Shown in pieces: positions 1 to 10,746 of a stretch of 64,000 nt of DNA (its first letter is position 1; each line of letters begins with the position of its first letter). Source of the stretch: Lyophyllum atratum (lineage: Eukaryota > Basidiomycota > Agaricomycetes > Agaricales > Lyophyllaceae); NCBI GenBank assembly GCA_014905825.1, contig JACGCN010000019.1, forward strand, positions 124,001-188,000, written 5' to 3'. A model generated the notes under the pieces. It searched no databases, was not told the DNA's origin, and was given only the letters and a program-made list of their open reading frames with translations. The position numbers and the translations under genes were made by a program.

Positions 1-2
1 GC

Positions 3-1250
3 AGATCAAGGCCATGGAAGAGAATGGCCTTGACCTATCTTTACTTTCGAACGGAAAAGTTACTTTGGTGGAGGCCGATTTTGCAAAACAACCATGGGCC
101 GAGCACTGTCTTTTCGATGAGGTACCGAGTACACCCTTCTTCAGCCCCTATTAGGATCGGCAATGTGACCGATGACATTATTCTAGATGAAGTCCACAGT
201 TTCGGCTGTTATCCATGCCGGTGAGTATTAGCCTACTTACTGTCAATCGCGCTTCCCTCCGTGTGTTTATCGTTCTCTCCTCTAGCTTGGACCGTCGACT
301 TCAAACTCAAACTTCGATCTTTTAACGATTGTCTGGTTGCGCTCCGTCGTCTTATCGATTTTTCACGGGAGGCAAAGGAACTGTGTCATTTGATCTTTAT
401 TAGCAGCCTGTCAGTTATGCGAAGTTAGTCCCACAGTCCTCGTCAGCCATGTCCTTCTCACTTCGGACCCTGTAGACTGGCGCACAGGGGATAAATTTAT
501 GGAGGCTTCCATCAAAGATCCGGGTTCTGCAGTCGGTCTTGGCTACTCAGAATCTAAATGGGTCGCTGAGCAGGTCTTGGAAATCGCAGCACAGACGACG
601 GAACTGAACGTCACCATTATCCGGGCAGGCCAATTGTCGGGAGCTGAGAACGGTCACTGGAAAGTTACAGAATGGTTTCCCACCTTGATAAGATCTTCAC
701 GTCTAATAGGATGTCTCCCGTCCACCGAAGAGGTATATTTTTGTTTGGTTTCGGGGATTTTCGACTTTGACACGCATTCTATTCACAGCGTATATCTTGG
801 CTTCCCGTTGCACATGCAGCTAGAATGATTACGGAAGTGCTCCGGACAGATAAACCTTCAAGATATCTTCATCTCTTGCACCCACGCCGCGCGAGGTTTG
901 ATGACATCCTCCGCCCAATAGCCGTATCGCTCAATGTCCCCATCGTGCCATATGATGACTGGCTGAACAGACTACGTAGCTTGCCAGCACTCCCTAACCC
1001 TGACACTTCACCTCGCGAAATGGCCAAGGGAACACCGTACACATCGTCTGACGTGCGTGTCATGTCCCTCGTGGAGTATTTTGGAGAGAGGGTGCTATTC
1101 GGCACCTCAGAACGGTGGCAAGACAGCGAAGTCGATTTTACTCAGATGACCTTACACTCCCCTTCGATATCTTCTTCGAATTTGACCCCGCTCGGACAGA
1201 TAGATGCGCATAAATGGTTGGCTTACTGGCTCTCTGTAGGTTTGCTGTAG
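3..1250 (+). CDS. NRPS-like / aminoadipate-reductase-like protein, C-terminal thioester reductase domain (5' partial)
   Basis: The protein enters from the left edge, so only the C-terminal NAD(P)-dependent thioester reductase (short-chain-dehydrogenase fold) is seen. Such domains release a carrier-bound acyl or aminoacyl group as an aldehyde in alpha-aminoadipate reductases and fungal NRPS-like enzymes. Seen: IHAAWTVDF (spliced across the intron ending near 286), ISSLS, and the catalytic GYSESKW motif at about 541-561, followed by IRAGQLSG. The exons join at 735/790 to give RISWLPVAHAARMITEVL. The reading frame is lost by one base near 425 (extra T in agttagt). This could be an assembly indel or a disabling mutation. 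The adenylation and carrier domains would lie to the left. It is unclear whether this is a Lys2 paralogue or a secondary-metabolism enzyme. The downstream transporter is co-directional. Confidence 0.75.
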
Positions 1251-1713
1251 CAGCTGTCTCCGAATTGTCAACTCAGGTCGAGTCCTTGTTTTGTGCGCCA
1301 TCACGTTCCGCGCTGTCGATTTACCGTGAACAGCGTAATCAGGCGTCAAGAATATCTGACGGACATACACACAAGGCATCAGACGTTAATTCTTCTATCG
1401 AATCTTTGCCAAGGCCCTCCCACAGGATGCACTCACCTGTGAATCGCAATCTACGTGCGATCACGTCTTGTTCTGATAGTAAGTAGCCGAATATAGATTC
1501 ATGCTCAGGAAGTTTGACCCCAGTGTACACGCCAACGAATTGCGGGCTTTGGAAATCTAGAAGGGAGTGGTCAGTGGTGCCCATCAGTAGCGAAGCTGCT
1601 AGAGTCCGTGTTTGTTGGTCGTTTCCCATGATCCCCGTTCTCGTCGCTGAAGAATACTTGCCTTAAGTATAAGTGTGGGCTTCACGTCGAGGCTTGTACA
1701 GTCTACACTGCTT
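1251..1713. other. intergenic, nothing recognised
   Basis: About 460 bases between the reductase stop and the transporter start. Short open frames on both strands carry no recognisable motif. This stretch presumably holds the 3' end of one gene and the promoter of the next. Confidence 0.5.
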
Positions 1714-3898
1714 ATGACGCTCACTTTCTTTACAAAGCGTTTTGTACCCGTCCTTGATTTGGAGGGCAGGAAGCAGCACCTCGACAGGACCGTAGAACCA
1801 GGCGAAGAAAGTTTCTGGGTCGTTTTGAGGAGTGTCCCTCTCATACACTGGGGGCTCTTCTTCTCAGGCTATATCGCGTGGATATGTGATGCGTTGGATT
1901 TCTTCGCTGTTCGTTCGCCTCAGGCCGTCATTTCTGAAAAGTGATGGGAACTTTCTGCAATTTAGGTCTCCTTATCTGTTCCGACGTTATCGAAGGAGTT
2001 TGGGAAGGAGACCAAGGATATCGTGAGTGCAAACATTGCGGCTATCCAGGACTTGACTTATAAGCTTTCCAGACAACAAGCATAACGCTTACACTATTGT
2101 TACGGTACGTAGTTCTATTCTGTCATCTCATCTACGGTGACAAATGTGAATAGAGCGTTGGGAGCGGCAAGTATCTCAGCAACTTCATCCAGACAACGTC
2201 TGATCTCATATGCAGCTGATATTCGGCGCAGCCTCTGATGCGTACGGCCGACGATACCCTTTAACCATCAATCTTCTTCTAATTGCACTCTTCTCGCTGA
2301 CAACTGCTCTCTGCCACGACTTTTCATCGTTCCTCGCGTCTCGGGCACTCTTCGGCGTTGCAATGGGTGGCGTCTGGGGTATCGCCAGTGCTAGCTCGTT
2401 GGAAGTACTCCCCGTTCGACTGCGCGGTATCGGAAGCGGAATTATGAACGCTGGGTACCCTGTGGGCTATCTGATCGCAGGGATTCTGAATCTAGGCCTA
2501 GTGCCCAAAGTAAGAGTCGGATATAGAGCCCTCTTCTATTTCGCTGCAGCTTCGTCATTGGCTGCAGCACTTTTGAGATTCATCTTACCTGAGAGCCCGA
2601 TATTTCTGCGGGCTAAAGAGAAGATGGATAGACAGATGACTGCGCCGCAGACTATGGTGTTGTTTGCGAAAAGGACGACAGTGATGATGGGGAGACATTG
2701 GAAACTCTTCATTTATTGCACATTAGTTATGGCAGGTACGTATTTCATCTTGATGCAATGCAGCGGTACTGATTGCCACTTCATAGGATTACAGTTCATC
2801 GGACATGGCTCGCAGGATTTAATGTTGACATACTTAGAAATCTCGAAGGGTTTGTCGGCGAGGCAGGGGACTATTGTGGTAATGTTGTCGAACGCAGTAC
2901 GTGTAATTATACTATGCGCTAGACTGACTCTGCAACACCGGACCAGGGTGGTATCCTGTAAGTTTTTTTCTCTGAAAAACCGGCCACCTTATCGCTTAAC
3001 CACTGCGACGCTACTAGTGGCGGTTTAATTGGAGGATCGGCCAGTCAATATTTCGGAAGGAAAGCTACCATGTGGTATGTTCGAATTTTCTGACCTCGTT
3101 TCCAGCTAGAAGTCGGACTAATCAGAGATGTACAGCGCTGCAATGATCTTTACCGGAGGTAAGACATGATACAGCCGAACAGCTGGCAAGTTTGGTAATG
3201 GTGAAAGCTATGATACCGCTTTACATCCTGTCTACGACGTTTGGAGCTTTGGGAGCGGGCGCCTTGCTACTGCAGGCAGGTTCATGGGGAGCATGGGGAG
3301 TCGTAAGTCTCAACTTCGTACATCACCGTCGGTCGTCAAGCTCACGAGAATAACGTAGGTTGCAATCCATCTCTCGGAATTGTCACCCCCTGAATTCAGG
3401 GCGTTGTTTCCTGGCCTGGTATATCAGATTGGCAATGTGAGCCTATAATATTCACTGAACCTCGGTACCGAAACCTGACGCGATTGAGCAGATGATCACC
3501 AGTGCTTCGGCGCAGATTGAAGCTACTGGAGCAGAAAGAATGAAGGTCGCCATCGATGGCGTGATAACACCGAACTACGCGAAGGTCAGGTCGGTCTCTT
3601 CGCCTCGCCACTTTCATTCATGTGTATGTGTTCCAGGTTCAAGGAATCCTTGTGGGTGTTGCTACAGCGTTTACTTTCTTGATCTTGTTTTTTGGGCCCG
3701 AGTGAGTGAGCTTGTCCTTCGTCTAAAGGGTTGGAGCTAGACATGTGTAGGAATCATGGTCGGAGATTCGAAGTAGCAGGAATCGCCTTGCAGCTAGTAC
3801 CAGAGGCGGACTCTGCGGTCAGCCGAGAGTCAGAGGATGAGCAGAAAAATCCGTCAGTGGAGCTGGGTCGGAAAGTCGTTATCGCCAGCAGTGTTTGA
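1714..3898 (+). CDS. JEN1-type MFS monocarboxylate/proton symporter
   Basis: Plasma-membrane major facilitator of the yeast Jen1 / sialate-proton symporter type, expected to import lactate, pyruvate or similar acids. Seen: the first helix region HWGLFFSGYIAWICDALDFFA; the loop 2-3 signature FGAASDAYGRRYP with helices around 2270-2600; a LRGIGSGIMNAGYPVGY segment; the second-half loop GGLIGGSASQYFGRK at about 3020-3065; and the tail motif GPENHGRRFE followed by an acidic cytoplasmic tail ending ASSV. At least nine short introns are needed. The intron at 2167-2215 has a GC donor (gcaagt) and an AG acceptor, and removing it restores RALGALIFGAASD in frame. The ATG at 1714 is the first in-frame methionine before the conserved N-terminus. 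No disabling change was seen. Substrate cannot be read from sequence. Confidence 0.82.
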
Positions 3899-4164
3899 CA
3901 GCATTGTAGTAGTACCAGATTTTCTCAACCTCAATTTATTTTTTGCGAAGCCAGCCTCTCAAATTTTGAACCTAATGTTCACGTTCTCCTTATGCTGCTA
4001 TGTCTTTTTCTCTTTGCCTCGGAGCTGTCTGTTGTTTCTCGTTTAGCCGATGTCCACATAGAATTCTCACGGAAGCGAACTGGCTGTTCCGCTCCTCCTC
4101 CTCCTCCTCCACTCTAACAAACCTGTCCATTCAGCTCCGGGGAGCCTGAACGACCTTTAGAGGG
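3899..4164. other. intergenic, pyrimidine-rich
   Basis: About 270 bases with a CTC-rich tract near 4090-4120 and no supportable gene. It probably contains the transporter 3' UTR. Confidence 0.4.
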
Positions 4165-5115
4165 AAGACTCTTGGCTCAAAAGTGCCCAGATTTGCTTCC
4201 ACAGTTCACCAATTCATCGGGGCGCTCACCATGAAGCAGCTGCTGCAATGGGTCTCGGGCCACAAACGCACCGCGTACAAGACTGGACTGACAGCCTAGG
4301 ACATTCCTCCGGTTGCTCAATAGGGAATTGGATGGGAATGCGTGGCTGCTACGTGTGGGCTGGAAAGAGACACAGGGAGCGAGTGATTCTGTACGTCGAC
4401 GGTATGTCCGAATGCACAATGACCTTTCCGCTTGGTACTGATTATCAGCTATTCTTGATACAGGCGGCGCGTATCTGCTACCCATGGCATCTTTCGTTCG
4501 CTGTTTCTGGCAACATGTTCCAGATGGACTGACGCCCGAGAATAAGGAGACGCCATTCTCCGAGTCTCGCCACCATCTCTACAAACATATATTCTAAAGA
4601 AACATTCTCAACAGCTTTAGCCCCCGTCGCCAATTTCCCCACCCCACTCACCCAAACCGTCCTCGTCGTCCAACATCTTAGCTCTTTACAGGCATCCACC
4701 CGCACAATATGGCGCTGGTCTCGTACTGCAGCTCCTCTCGCATCTGTTCCATCCCCTCCCCTCCCTTCCGGCCCGTGCCTCACCCGCTTTACACCCCCTG
4801 GGCGGCGCATACCTCTTGTCCTCCTACATGTCCTTCACCGATAGGGCGGAATCCATGCGCAGACGTCGACGTCACCACTGGCGCTGCTTTCGCATACTCG
4901 TCCTTTACTCCAAGTTAGAAAGGAGAGTACTGGTATTAGGCATAGCCCGACGCGTCGTACTCGGCGTTCGGATTGAAAGCAAAGTTGTTGACGTGGAGGC
5001 CGACGATGGCCGGAGTATCATGGCCAATCCCGGAACTGTACAGGACCATTTCGTAGACGGCGAACACTCATTCTGTCTTGTACTCGCTCCTGCTGGTGCA
5101 GGCCTCCAAACGTGA
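4165..5115 (+). pseudogene. alpha/beta hydrolase (steroid acetylase / HSL-like) pseudogene
   Basis: A decayed member of the alpha/beta-hydrolase-3 family. Recognisable pieces lie in order but in different frames: LLQWVSGHKRTAYK (about 4232), PPVAQ, DGNAWLLRVGWKETQG (about 4335), VILYVDG joined across an intron (4402-4464) to GAYLLPM, corresponding to the HGG oxyanion-hole strand, then SFVRCFWQHVP, ANFPTPLTQTVLVVQHL (about 4625-4690), LLSHLFHPLPSLP and GGAYLLSSYMSFTD (about 4800-4840), and ESKVVDVEADDG near 4975. Several frameshifts and stops (for example TAG and TGA at 4297 and 4320) separate them. The oxyanion-hole His reads as Asp (YVDGGAY), and no clear GDSAGG nucleophile elbow survives. 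Inference: non-functional relic. Confidence 0.6.
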
Positions 5116-5719
5116 ATGTTTCTTCATTCAAACGATAATTTCTCGCAAGCACGCACGATATAAGCAACCCGCTCGTCCTTTCCGAGTCTCAGTCAACGCC
5201 AGCCGGTTTCGCTTTCAGAGCTACCTTGCTTCAACAGAGACTCCGAAGGTCTCTGAACTTGGACGCGTGCCGCCCTTCAAGTGCACTGCACAGTAATGCT
5301 GGCAGACAGTGAGCGGGCGTCATGTTGACCAGTCGTCGTGAAGTTTATCCTCATCGGTCTCATGGACTCTTATGGATCTGTGAAACCTTGTTTTCACAAT
5401 CGACATCAAGTGAGTTCACATGTTGTTGCCCAGAGGGGTGCTTATCTGACGGCCGCGATGGTCTCATGAAAGGAGATATAATCACTTGTCTAGGATAGGG
5501 AATGATAGGAATGATACTGCGTTGTATGTTTGTACAACCAACATCTTGTTCATATGCTTCACGGACCTTGTCTTGTACGCGCACGTCGAGCAAGGTCGAC
5601 AAATAAAAAGAACAAAAGTAAGAAAGCATAGGGAAGAAAGGAAAGAACCAGGACGAAGGTGATTACCGACACAGAAATACCGTTCTAGGATTAGGTGGTC
5701 ACATAATACAAGTGGCTAT
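5116..5719. other. intergenic, no gene recognised
   Basis: About 600 bases between the hydrolase relic and the 3' end of the GST on the opposite strand. Only short unrelated open frames are present. Confidence 0.4.
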
Positions 5720-6543
5720 TCAATATTCAATGATAGTCTGATATTTTGCGAAAAGTCGTAGATAATCCTCCCATCGACCCTTGCTCCATTCATTGATGTC
5801 CTTCCACCCAGATTCGCTCTCCGCCTCGAGTGTCATCTTGAACGCCATCATGAACGAAACGACTGCGAGGTCGACAAAAGCGATATCTGCACCGAGGAGA
5901 TACGGCCCACCATCTGCCTCACTCTGTTTGAACCAGCGTTCAATCACGTCGAAGCCCATCTTGACTTTGGCCCACTCTCCGTCGCGCTCCTTCCCTACGG
6001 GTGTCATATCCTCCAACTTCTTGCCGAAAGCTGGCTCCTTCGCTTTTCTATAATACTCCACGGCAGCGGCGCTCATGAAATGGCGGGCTGGCACTGGGAC
6101 GACGAACTGCCACAGAGCGGCGAGTTCGTACATGAAAGCATCAATAAAAGTGTGCTGCAGAGCATGAGTTCCAGGAGGGAATAGCTTTGGGGTGTCGGGG
6201 TAGGTGGCATCGAGGGTACTGCGCGATGACGGCAGAGTCTGCGACGACGGCGCCAGTCGAAGGATCGTGGATGACGGGGAGAGTGTACAACGGGACTCCT
6301 TCTCGGACTTCAGTGGGCGACGCGCCGATCTTCTTGCACAGTGGTTCGATATCCAGGTATTCGAGCCAAACAGTTTGGTATGGAATTCCCTTGTAGTTCA
6401 GACAGAGCCTTCAATGACGAGGATCAGTTTTGGATGTGCAGAGATAACGAAGACATGACCTACCTTGTCTTCCACGTATTAGGCGAGTATGCTTTGCCTG
6501 GGACCTCGAATGGAATATCGTATAAGGTTATGACGTTCGACAT
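5720..6543 (-). CDS. glutathione S-transferase, etherase-like (GTE/LigE-type), one-base frameshift
   Basis: Cytosolic GST of the fungal etherase-related type, closely similar to the two intact copies at 58.7 and 60.1 kb. Exon 1 (6464-6543) encodes MSNVITLYDIPFEVPGKAYS and ends TWKTR. The intron is 6409-6463, exactly where the other copies have theirs. Exon 2 has LNYKGIPYQTVWLEY, the cis-Pro/Ser region YTLPVIHDPSTGAVVADSAV, then DATYPDTPKLFPPGTHALQH and a helical C-terminal domain ending AKYQTIIEY. One extra base near 6213-6217 (gaggg, expected gagg) puts DSAVIAQY and LDATYPD in different frames. Total coding length is 769 bases, one more than a multiple of three, so a single insertion explains it. 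Either a recent null allele or a homopolymer sequencing error. Expected substrates are aryl ethers or lignin-derived aromatics (family knowledge). Confidence 0.8.
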
Positions 6544-7379
6544 TAGGTTGACTGAGAACGAATCTTGATTAATCGACGATGAGGGCTTCCAAATTTAAAG
6601 CATTTCGGAAGAGACCTCGTGGGCGTGACTGGCTGATTCATATGCCTGTCGTCTCGGTGTTTCGCAAGGAATGTACCGTGCAGCTCTTATCAAATTTACG
6701 CTACGTCGGTGGGAAGCCCTTTCTGTAAGCATTTGTCGACAAGGCTTTGCTGCTCAGTCAGATTATGCAAAAACAACTTCAGTGAAGGAAATACTTAGTA
6801 TGTGTAGACGGTCCGCTGATACCGGGATGTACGTCCCGAATCACTTCGCGTAACAACTCTTCGCGGACTATACGCATGATCATTCAAACCACAACGACCA
6901 ACAGACGCGGGGTGGGACAGGGCGGCGGCGCTACCCTGCCAAACGAGGTCAGCTCGTAAGAGAGGTAAACTATACCAATGATCAATACAACACAACACGC
7001 ACCTCTAAGCCTTCTATCACCTCCCTTACCTCCACCCCCGGCTCCCGCGACTAGAACACTGAAATCAGAGCTGTGGTTAACATGACTCGACATTTCAAGG
7101 GATTTCTCGATGTTGACGCAGACGTTGAGGGCAAAGGAACGTATGCTTAGTCACCCATCACAGGAACAACAACACTGCCACGACCTTGAGGCTCTTGCTT
7201 CGACAATGGTAGTGACCTCGGGCTCCTCAAGTTTCCACTTTGGCTGTATCGCCTCATAACAGAATCATCTCAAGCCTCTGCGCACTGGTGGAACAACGAA
7301 CAAATCACTTCCTCTTCGATCATGTACGTCCCTCAACGCTGGCGGCAGCTATCACCGATTGCGAGACGCGAAGGCGTCG
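6544..7379. other. intergenic, no gene recognised
   Basis: Upstream region of the GST on the minus strand and spacer to the next GST relic. Several short open frames exist on both strands, but none shows family motifs or splice continuity. Confidence 0.4.
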
Positions 7380-7735
7380 ATGCATGGCTTCGAGGAGGGA
7401 ATGGTTTCAGGGTCTCGGGATAAATCGTGCTCAGTATAAGTGCGCACTCCATGACTATGGCACCAGTAGAAGGATCGTGGATTACGAGGAGGGTGTGGTA
7501 CGGAATACCCGATCGCACGGCGGTGGGTGGAGCAGCGATCTTCTTGCAGAGCGCCTATTAAGCAGCCTGGCGAGCAATGACTTCGTAGTACAGAGAGAAT
7601 CTTCAATAACGACAATTAACGTCTGCCATGCACAGAGTAAAAGGACGCTGAACTCGCCTCGTCTTCCAAGTATTAGACGAGAAGATCTCGCACGGAAGTT
7701 TACATGAGATGTCGTATAGGGTTATGTGCCTTGTC
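7380..7735 (-). pseudogene. GST (etherase-like) relic
   Basis: A third-rate copy of the same GST family, read on the minus strand. Seen: ITLYDISCKLP...SSNTWKTR near 7645-7730 (exon 1 equivalent), then KKIAAPPTAVRSGIPYHTL and VIHDPSTGAIV (about 7450-7560), then CALILSTIYPETLKPFPP, which aligns with the DSALIAEYLDATYPDTPKLFPP region of the intact copies. In-frame stops lie near 7550-7560 and the whole C-terminal helical domain is missing. It lies about 800 bp upstream of the 5720-6543 gene on the same strand, so it is probably the remains of a tandem duplication. Confidence 0.75.
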
Positions 7736-7744
7736 CGCGAACGA

Positions 7745-8257
7745 GTTTTGAGGACCTATGGCTTGTACTTCTCGCTAGATGAGTATTCCGGGATATGTTC
7801 TTGGTGATACTTACCGGTGGTTCTCATCTTCGGAACTCAGCGTCTCATCTCCTGAAAAACACACCGCGCGCTTTGAACTTGGGGTCGAACCCCGTCTAGA
7901 TTCTTATTTGCCCAGTTCTCAAATCCACGAAGAGCGATTTCTTGCAAACCCGATCCCCGCTGTCCTCCATAGGCTCGATGGTCAGATGCCTCATATCACT
8001 GTTCCGCACCACATGGCTCTTCATCCCCAGTCAAAACAGGACATGTTCGGTTCGGCGCATATCAGTTGTCATCTGTTCTCGCTGATGACAACCGACCAAA
8101 GCAGAATTCCGGACTATTTGCAGATGAAAATCTGTGGGAATCTGTTTCTGTGTGTCATTTACATATATATTTCGGCTTCTGTCTGTTCCTATACGTCGAC
8201 ATCGGTTGGCGTTCGAAATCTTATAATAGCACAGGATGGAATTTATAAAATTGCTTT
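7745..8257. other. intergenic, no gene supported
   Basis: A long plus-strand open frame crosses this stretch, but it has no family motif and runs antisense into the MYND gene. It probably arises by chance. Confidence 0.4.
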
Positions 8258-9310
8258 TCATTGCTTTGTACTACAGAAAATACTGATAGAATACACAGGA
8301 GACCCGTATTCGACCCTCGGCGTCACATGCGACACCCCTTTCACCACCTCCCACCCATCCCCGGCCCTCTCAGCCCATCGCACATGGCCCTGCGACGGGT
8401 CAGAGGGCCCAGCCTGAGCCTGCACTACGGGTATCCCGGCGCCAGTGGCAGCGTCGCCGGCAGCAGCCGCTCTGGCTGCATCGTCGTCTTCCTTCGTACT
8501 GCACCAGAAGAGATGCACCTCACTCCACGCCGTAAATTGGCACTCCTTCCCGCAGTACTTGGCCTAGCGGCACCGCATGCAATTTGCAGATTCGCACGGG
8601 TAGATCTCCCATTGGCTGCACAGCACTGGTGGACGTGGACGTGCACACGTCAGTCGTGGACTCAACACAAGGGGGAGGAAAACAAAGAAACTCACTGAGG
8701 CCCGATAGAATGAGCGTCCGCCATCGCAAGAAAATACTGAGCAGACGCTAGTGACGGGCTCTACGGCAGGTGTAGGATATGGGCCTACAACAGGCTTGAT
8801 GGAGATGAGGCAAGCTGTAAGACCACGGCACATTAGCATTGCGGTGGTCAAGCGAGACTTACAAATGACAAAAGAACCCGGCACTATGAGACGCAGCCCG
8901 CTTACGTCCCAAAATATCATATCATCTCCGATCTGAGACGGATGTCGAGTCAGACTATCCCTTGGGGCTGAAAAGGGAGAAAAGAGCTGTTGAACCGAGC
9001 CCTTGCTATCATGAAGCATAAATGACTACAGAAGTAACATAGTCAACGATCTTGGAGTACTTACAATGAGTCCAGATGTTCCTTCAAAGGCAATTGGAAG
9101 GCCCGCCGCCAGCACGAGGTTCGGAACACACAAATTGCAATCGAGCGGGAATGCACACGACCTGGCTTCATGTGAGGATAAAGCAGTAGGCAGATACAGA
9201 GTAGGAAGAAAAGGGAAGAGAACCATCGTAGGCTGGACTTGGTTGAACAAGATGGAGGTGAAAGAGAAGCGGTGCGACAACAAAAAAAGACGACAGAAAA
9301 ATGGAGTCAA
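8258..9310 (-). pseudogene. MYND zinc-finger protein with in-frame stop
   Basis: Minus-strand gene whose C-terminal third carries a MYND-type zinc finger: C-x2-C upstream, then AKYCGKECQFTAWSEVHLFWC (positions about 8500-8562), matching the usual C-x-x-YCSKECQ-x-x-W-x-x-H-x3-C pattern. An Ala/Gly-rich linker and an unrelated tail ending CSTKQ follow. MYND domains are protein-interaction modules, not DNA binders. The codon between MRCR and AKYC is TAG (complement 8564-8566), where most family members have Gln or Lys, so one C-to-T change would explain it. Upstream exons (about 8700-9230) are tentative: MVLFPFLPTLYL...GTSGLI and GDDMIFWDVSGLRLIVPG are seen, but phases do not all match. Inference: recently disabled gene, or misread intron structure. 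Confidence 0.45.
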
Positions 9311-9837
9311 ACAGTGTCAAATACTGTCGAAGGCGCGCGTTGTGATCTGTTCGAGTCGTTGATGCGACGTTGATGCAGAATATCGTGATTCATACGACGT
9401 GAATTTCAGGTTTACGAGACATACGAAATGTTTTCAATCCGATTGTTGCAGATAGTGATAGTGATGGATTGGCGACAAACTGATCTCATCAGATCTAAAC
9501 ATACCTCAACATGGCCGATTTTCACTGGGCTTCATCCCGTAAGGCCGCTGCCTGATCTCGCTGACCGACTCGATGTTTAACTGTAGAGCCGTATATCCGA
9601 TGACTGAGTTAGCCGATGTTCAAGAAGGACTGGGGGTGGTCACCACTCAGGTATATCTCCAGTGGCATATTGCCGGTTGGTCTCGTGCTCAAATCCTCCG
9701 CAGCTGTCCTTGAAGGCGGCATGGCTGTCGTAGGGATGCATTTCCTTCGTATATTCCAGAATCTTGTTCATTTAGTCGAAGAAATTCAGGGACGCTCTAC
9801 CACCTTGGCAGTCTCTTCGAAGTTCGAAGGAAAGTAG
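9311..9837. other. intergenic
   Basis: No gene recognised. A short piece near 9515-9530 (TTTTCACTGGGCTTCA) also occurs in the repeat family at about 35.13 kb, so part of this stretch may be old repeat DNA. Confidence 0.35.
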
Positions 9838-10345
9838 CCTTATTCAAAGTTGGCCGAAGTCGAAGTCGAAGTCGCAGCTGAAGGCTGACAAAGATAAAAT
9901 TTCGAGCTCCGAGTGTGACCAGATCGTGACACACGCGTCCGCCTCCTTCCTATCCCTCCGATACAATTCCAATACTCTACAAATCCTGGGTGTATTCCCG
10001 AGTGAGATGTATATTTCCAGCATTTGGTACATGGTGATCGCGTGTATTAATATAATGAGTGTCAGATAGAGCAGAGATAGCCGCATATCGAGATTGAACT
10101 TGAAGCAGGCATCCTTGAGAGAATTTTATGGGGAAAATGATTTGCGAGAGATCATGGAAAGAAAGATAATTTTATTAACTCCTTTCGCGTCTCGAGCATG
10201 GCCGTAACGGCCGTACGATGGGGAGAAGTTGCTATCGACGAGCCCACATTGACGAGCGTGACATCGCGCATGTAGCGGAGCTCGAAATTTTATGTTTGTC
10301 AGCCTTCAGCCCCAGTGAAAAGTCGGTCGGGGCGAAACAAGCGGG
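9838..10345. repeat. MITE-like inverted-repeat element
   Basis: Two 30 bp arms, 9881-9910 and 10277-10306, are reverse complements with one mismatch. Outside the left arm lies a GAAGTC-repeat tract ending in TTCAAAGTTGGCC (9842-9875). Outside the right arm lies CAGCCCCAGTGAAAAGTC. Both outer tracts recur fused together, in the other orientation, at 35125-35180. No coding capacity. Inference: a small non-autonomous DNA element family with at least two members in the window. Confidence 0.6.
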
Positions 10346-10404
10346 ATCAAGCGAGATCGACTCCGCCAGCCCGAACTTGATATGGCTTACCAGAGCTTGA
10401 TTTT

Positions 10405-10575
10405 TTGGAATAATATCGAGTCAGGTCAAGTGGTACTGATCAATAAAATAGCTTGCTCGATTACGCTCGATTACTGATAGCCTCGATTACACTTGATGAT
10501 ACTCGATTACACTTGATTATACTCGATTCCTATTAGCCCTTGAACCCCCTTGAATCCCCTTGATTACACTCGTCC
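10405..10575. repeat. degenerate CTCGATTACA-type tandem repeat
   Basis: A run of imperfect 10-20 bp units based on CTCGATTACACTTGAT, then TTGAACCCCCTTGAATCCCC. Noncoding low-complexity DNA adjoining the MITE-like element. Confidence 0.6.
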
Positions 10576-10746
10576 TCGTCCGATTTACCATTCTTCCATC
10601 AAAGCTGTGTGCAAGTTCATTTGACTAGGTACGAATGTCGCATCAGAAATGACGTGTATGAAAGTGATAGGAATACGCACGCTACGGTACGTACGAGGAT
10701 CGTAACACGGCATTGGTATAAAATCTGTTGTAAAAGTAAGATACTA

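Noticed and set aside
1339..1629. 96-codon minus-strand open frame
   Set aside because: No motif and no splice-supported extension; it lies in the promoter region of the transporter.
7779..8417. 212-codon plus-strand open frame
   Set aside because: No family motif, contains a hydrophobic AT-rich artefact segment, and is antisense to the MYND gene at its 3' end.
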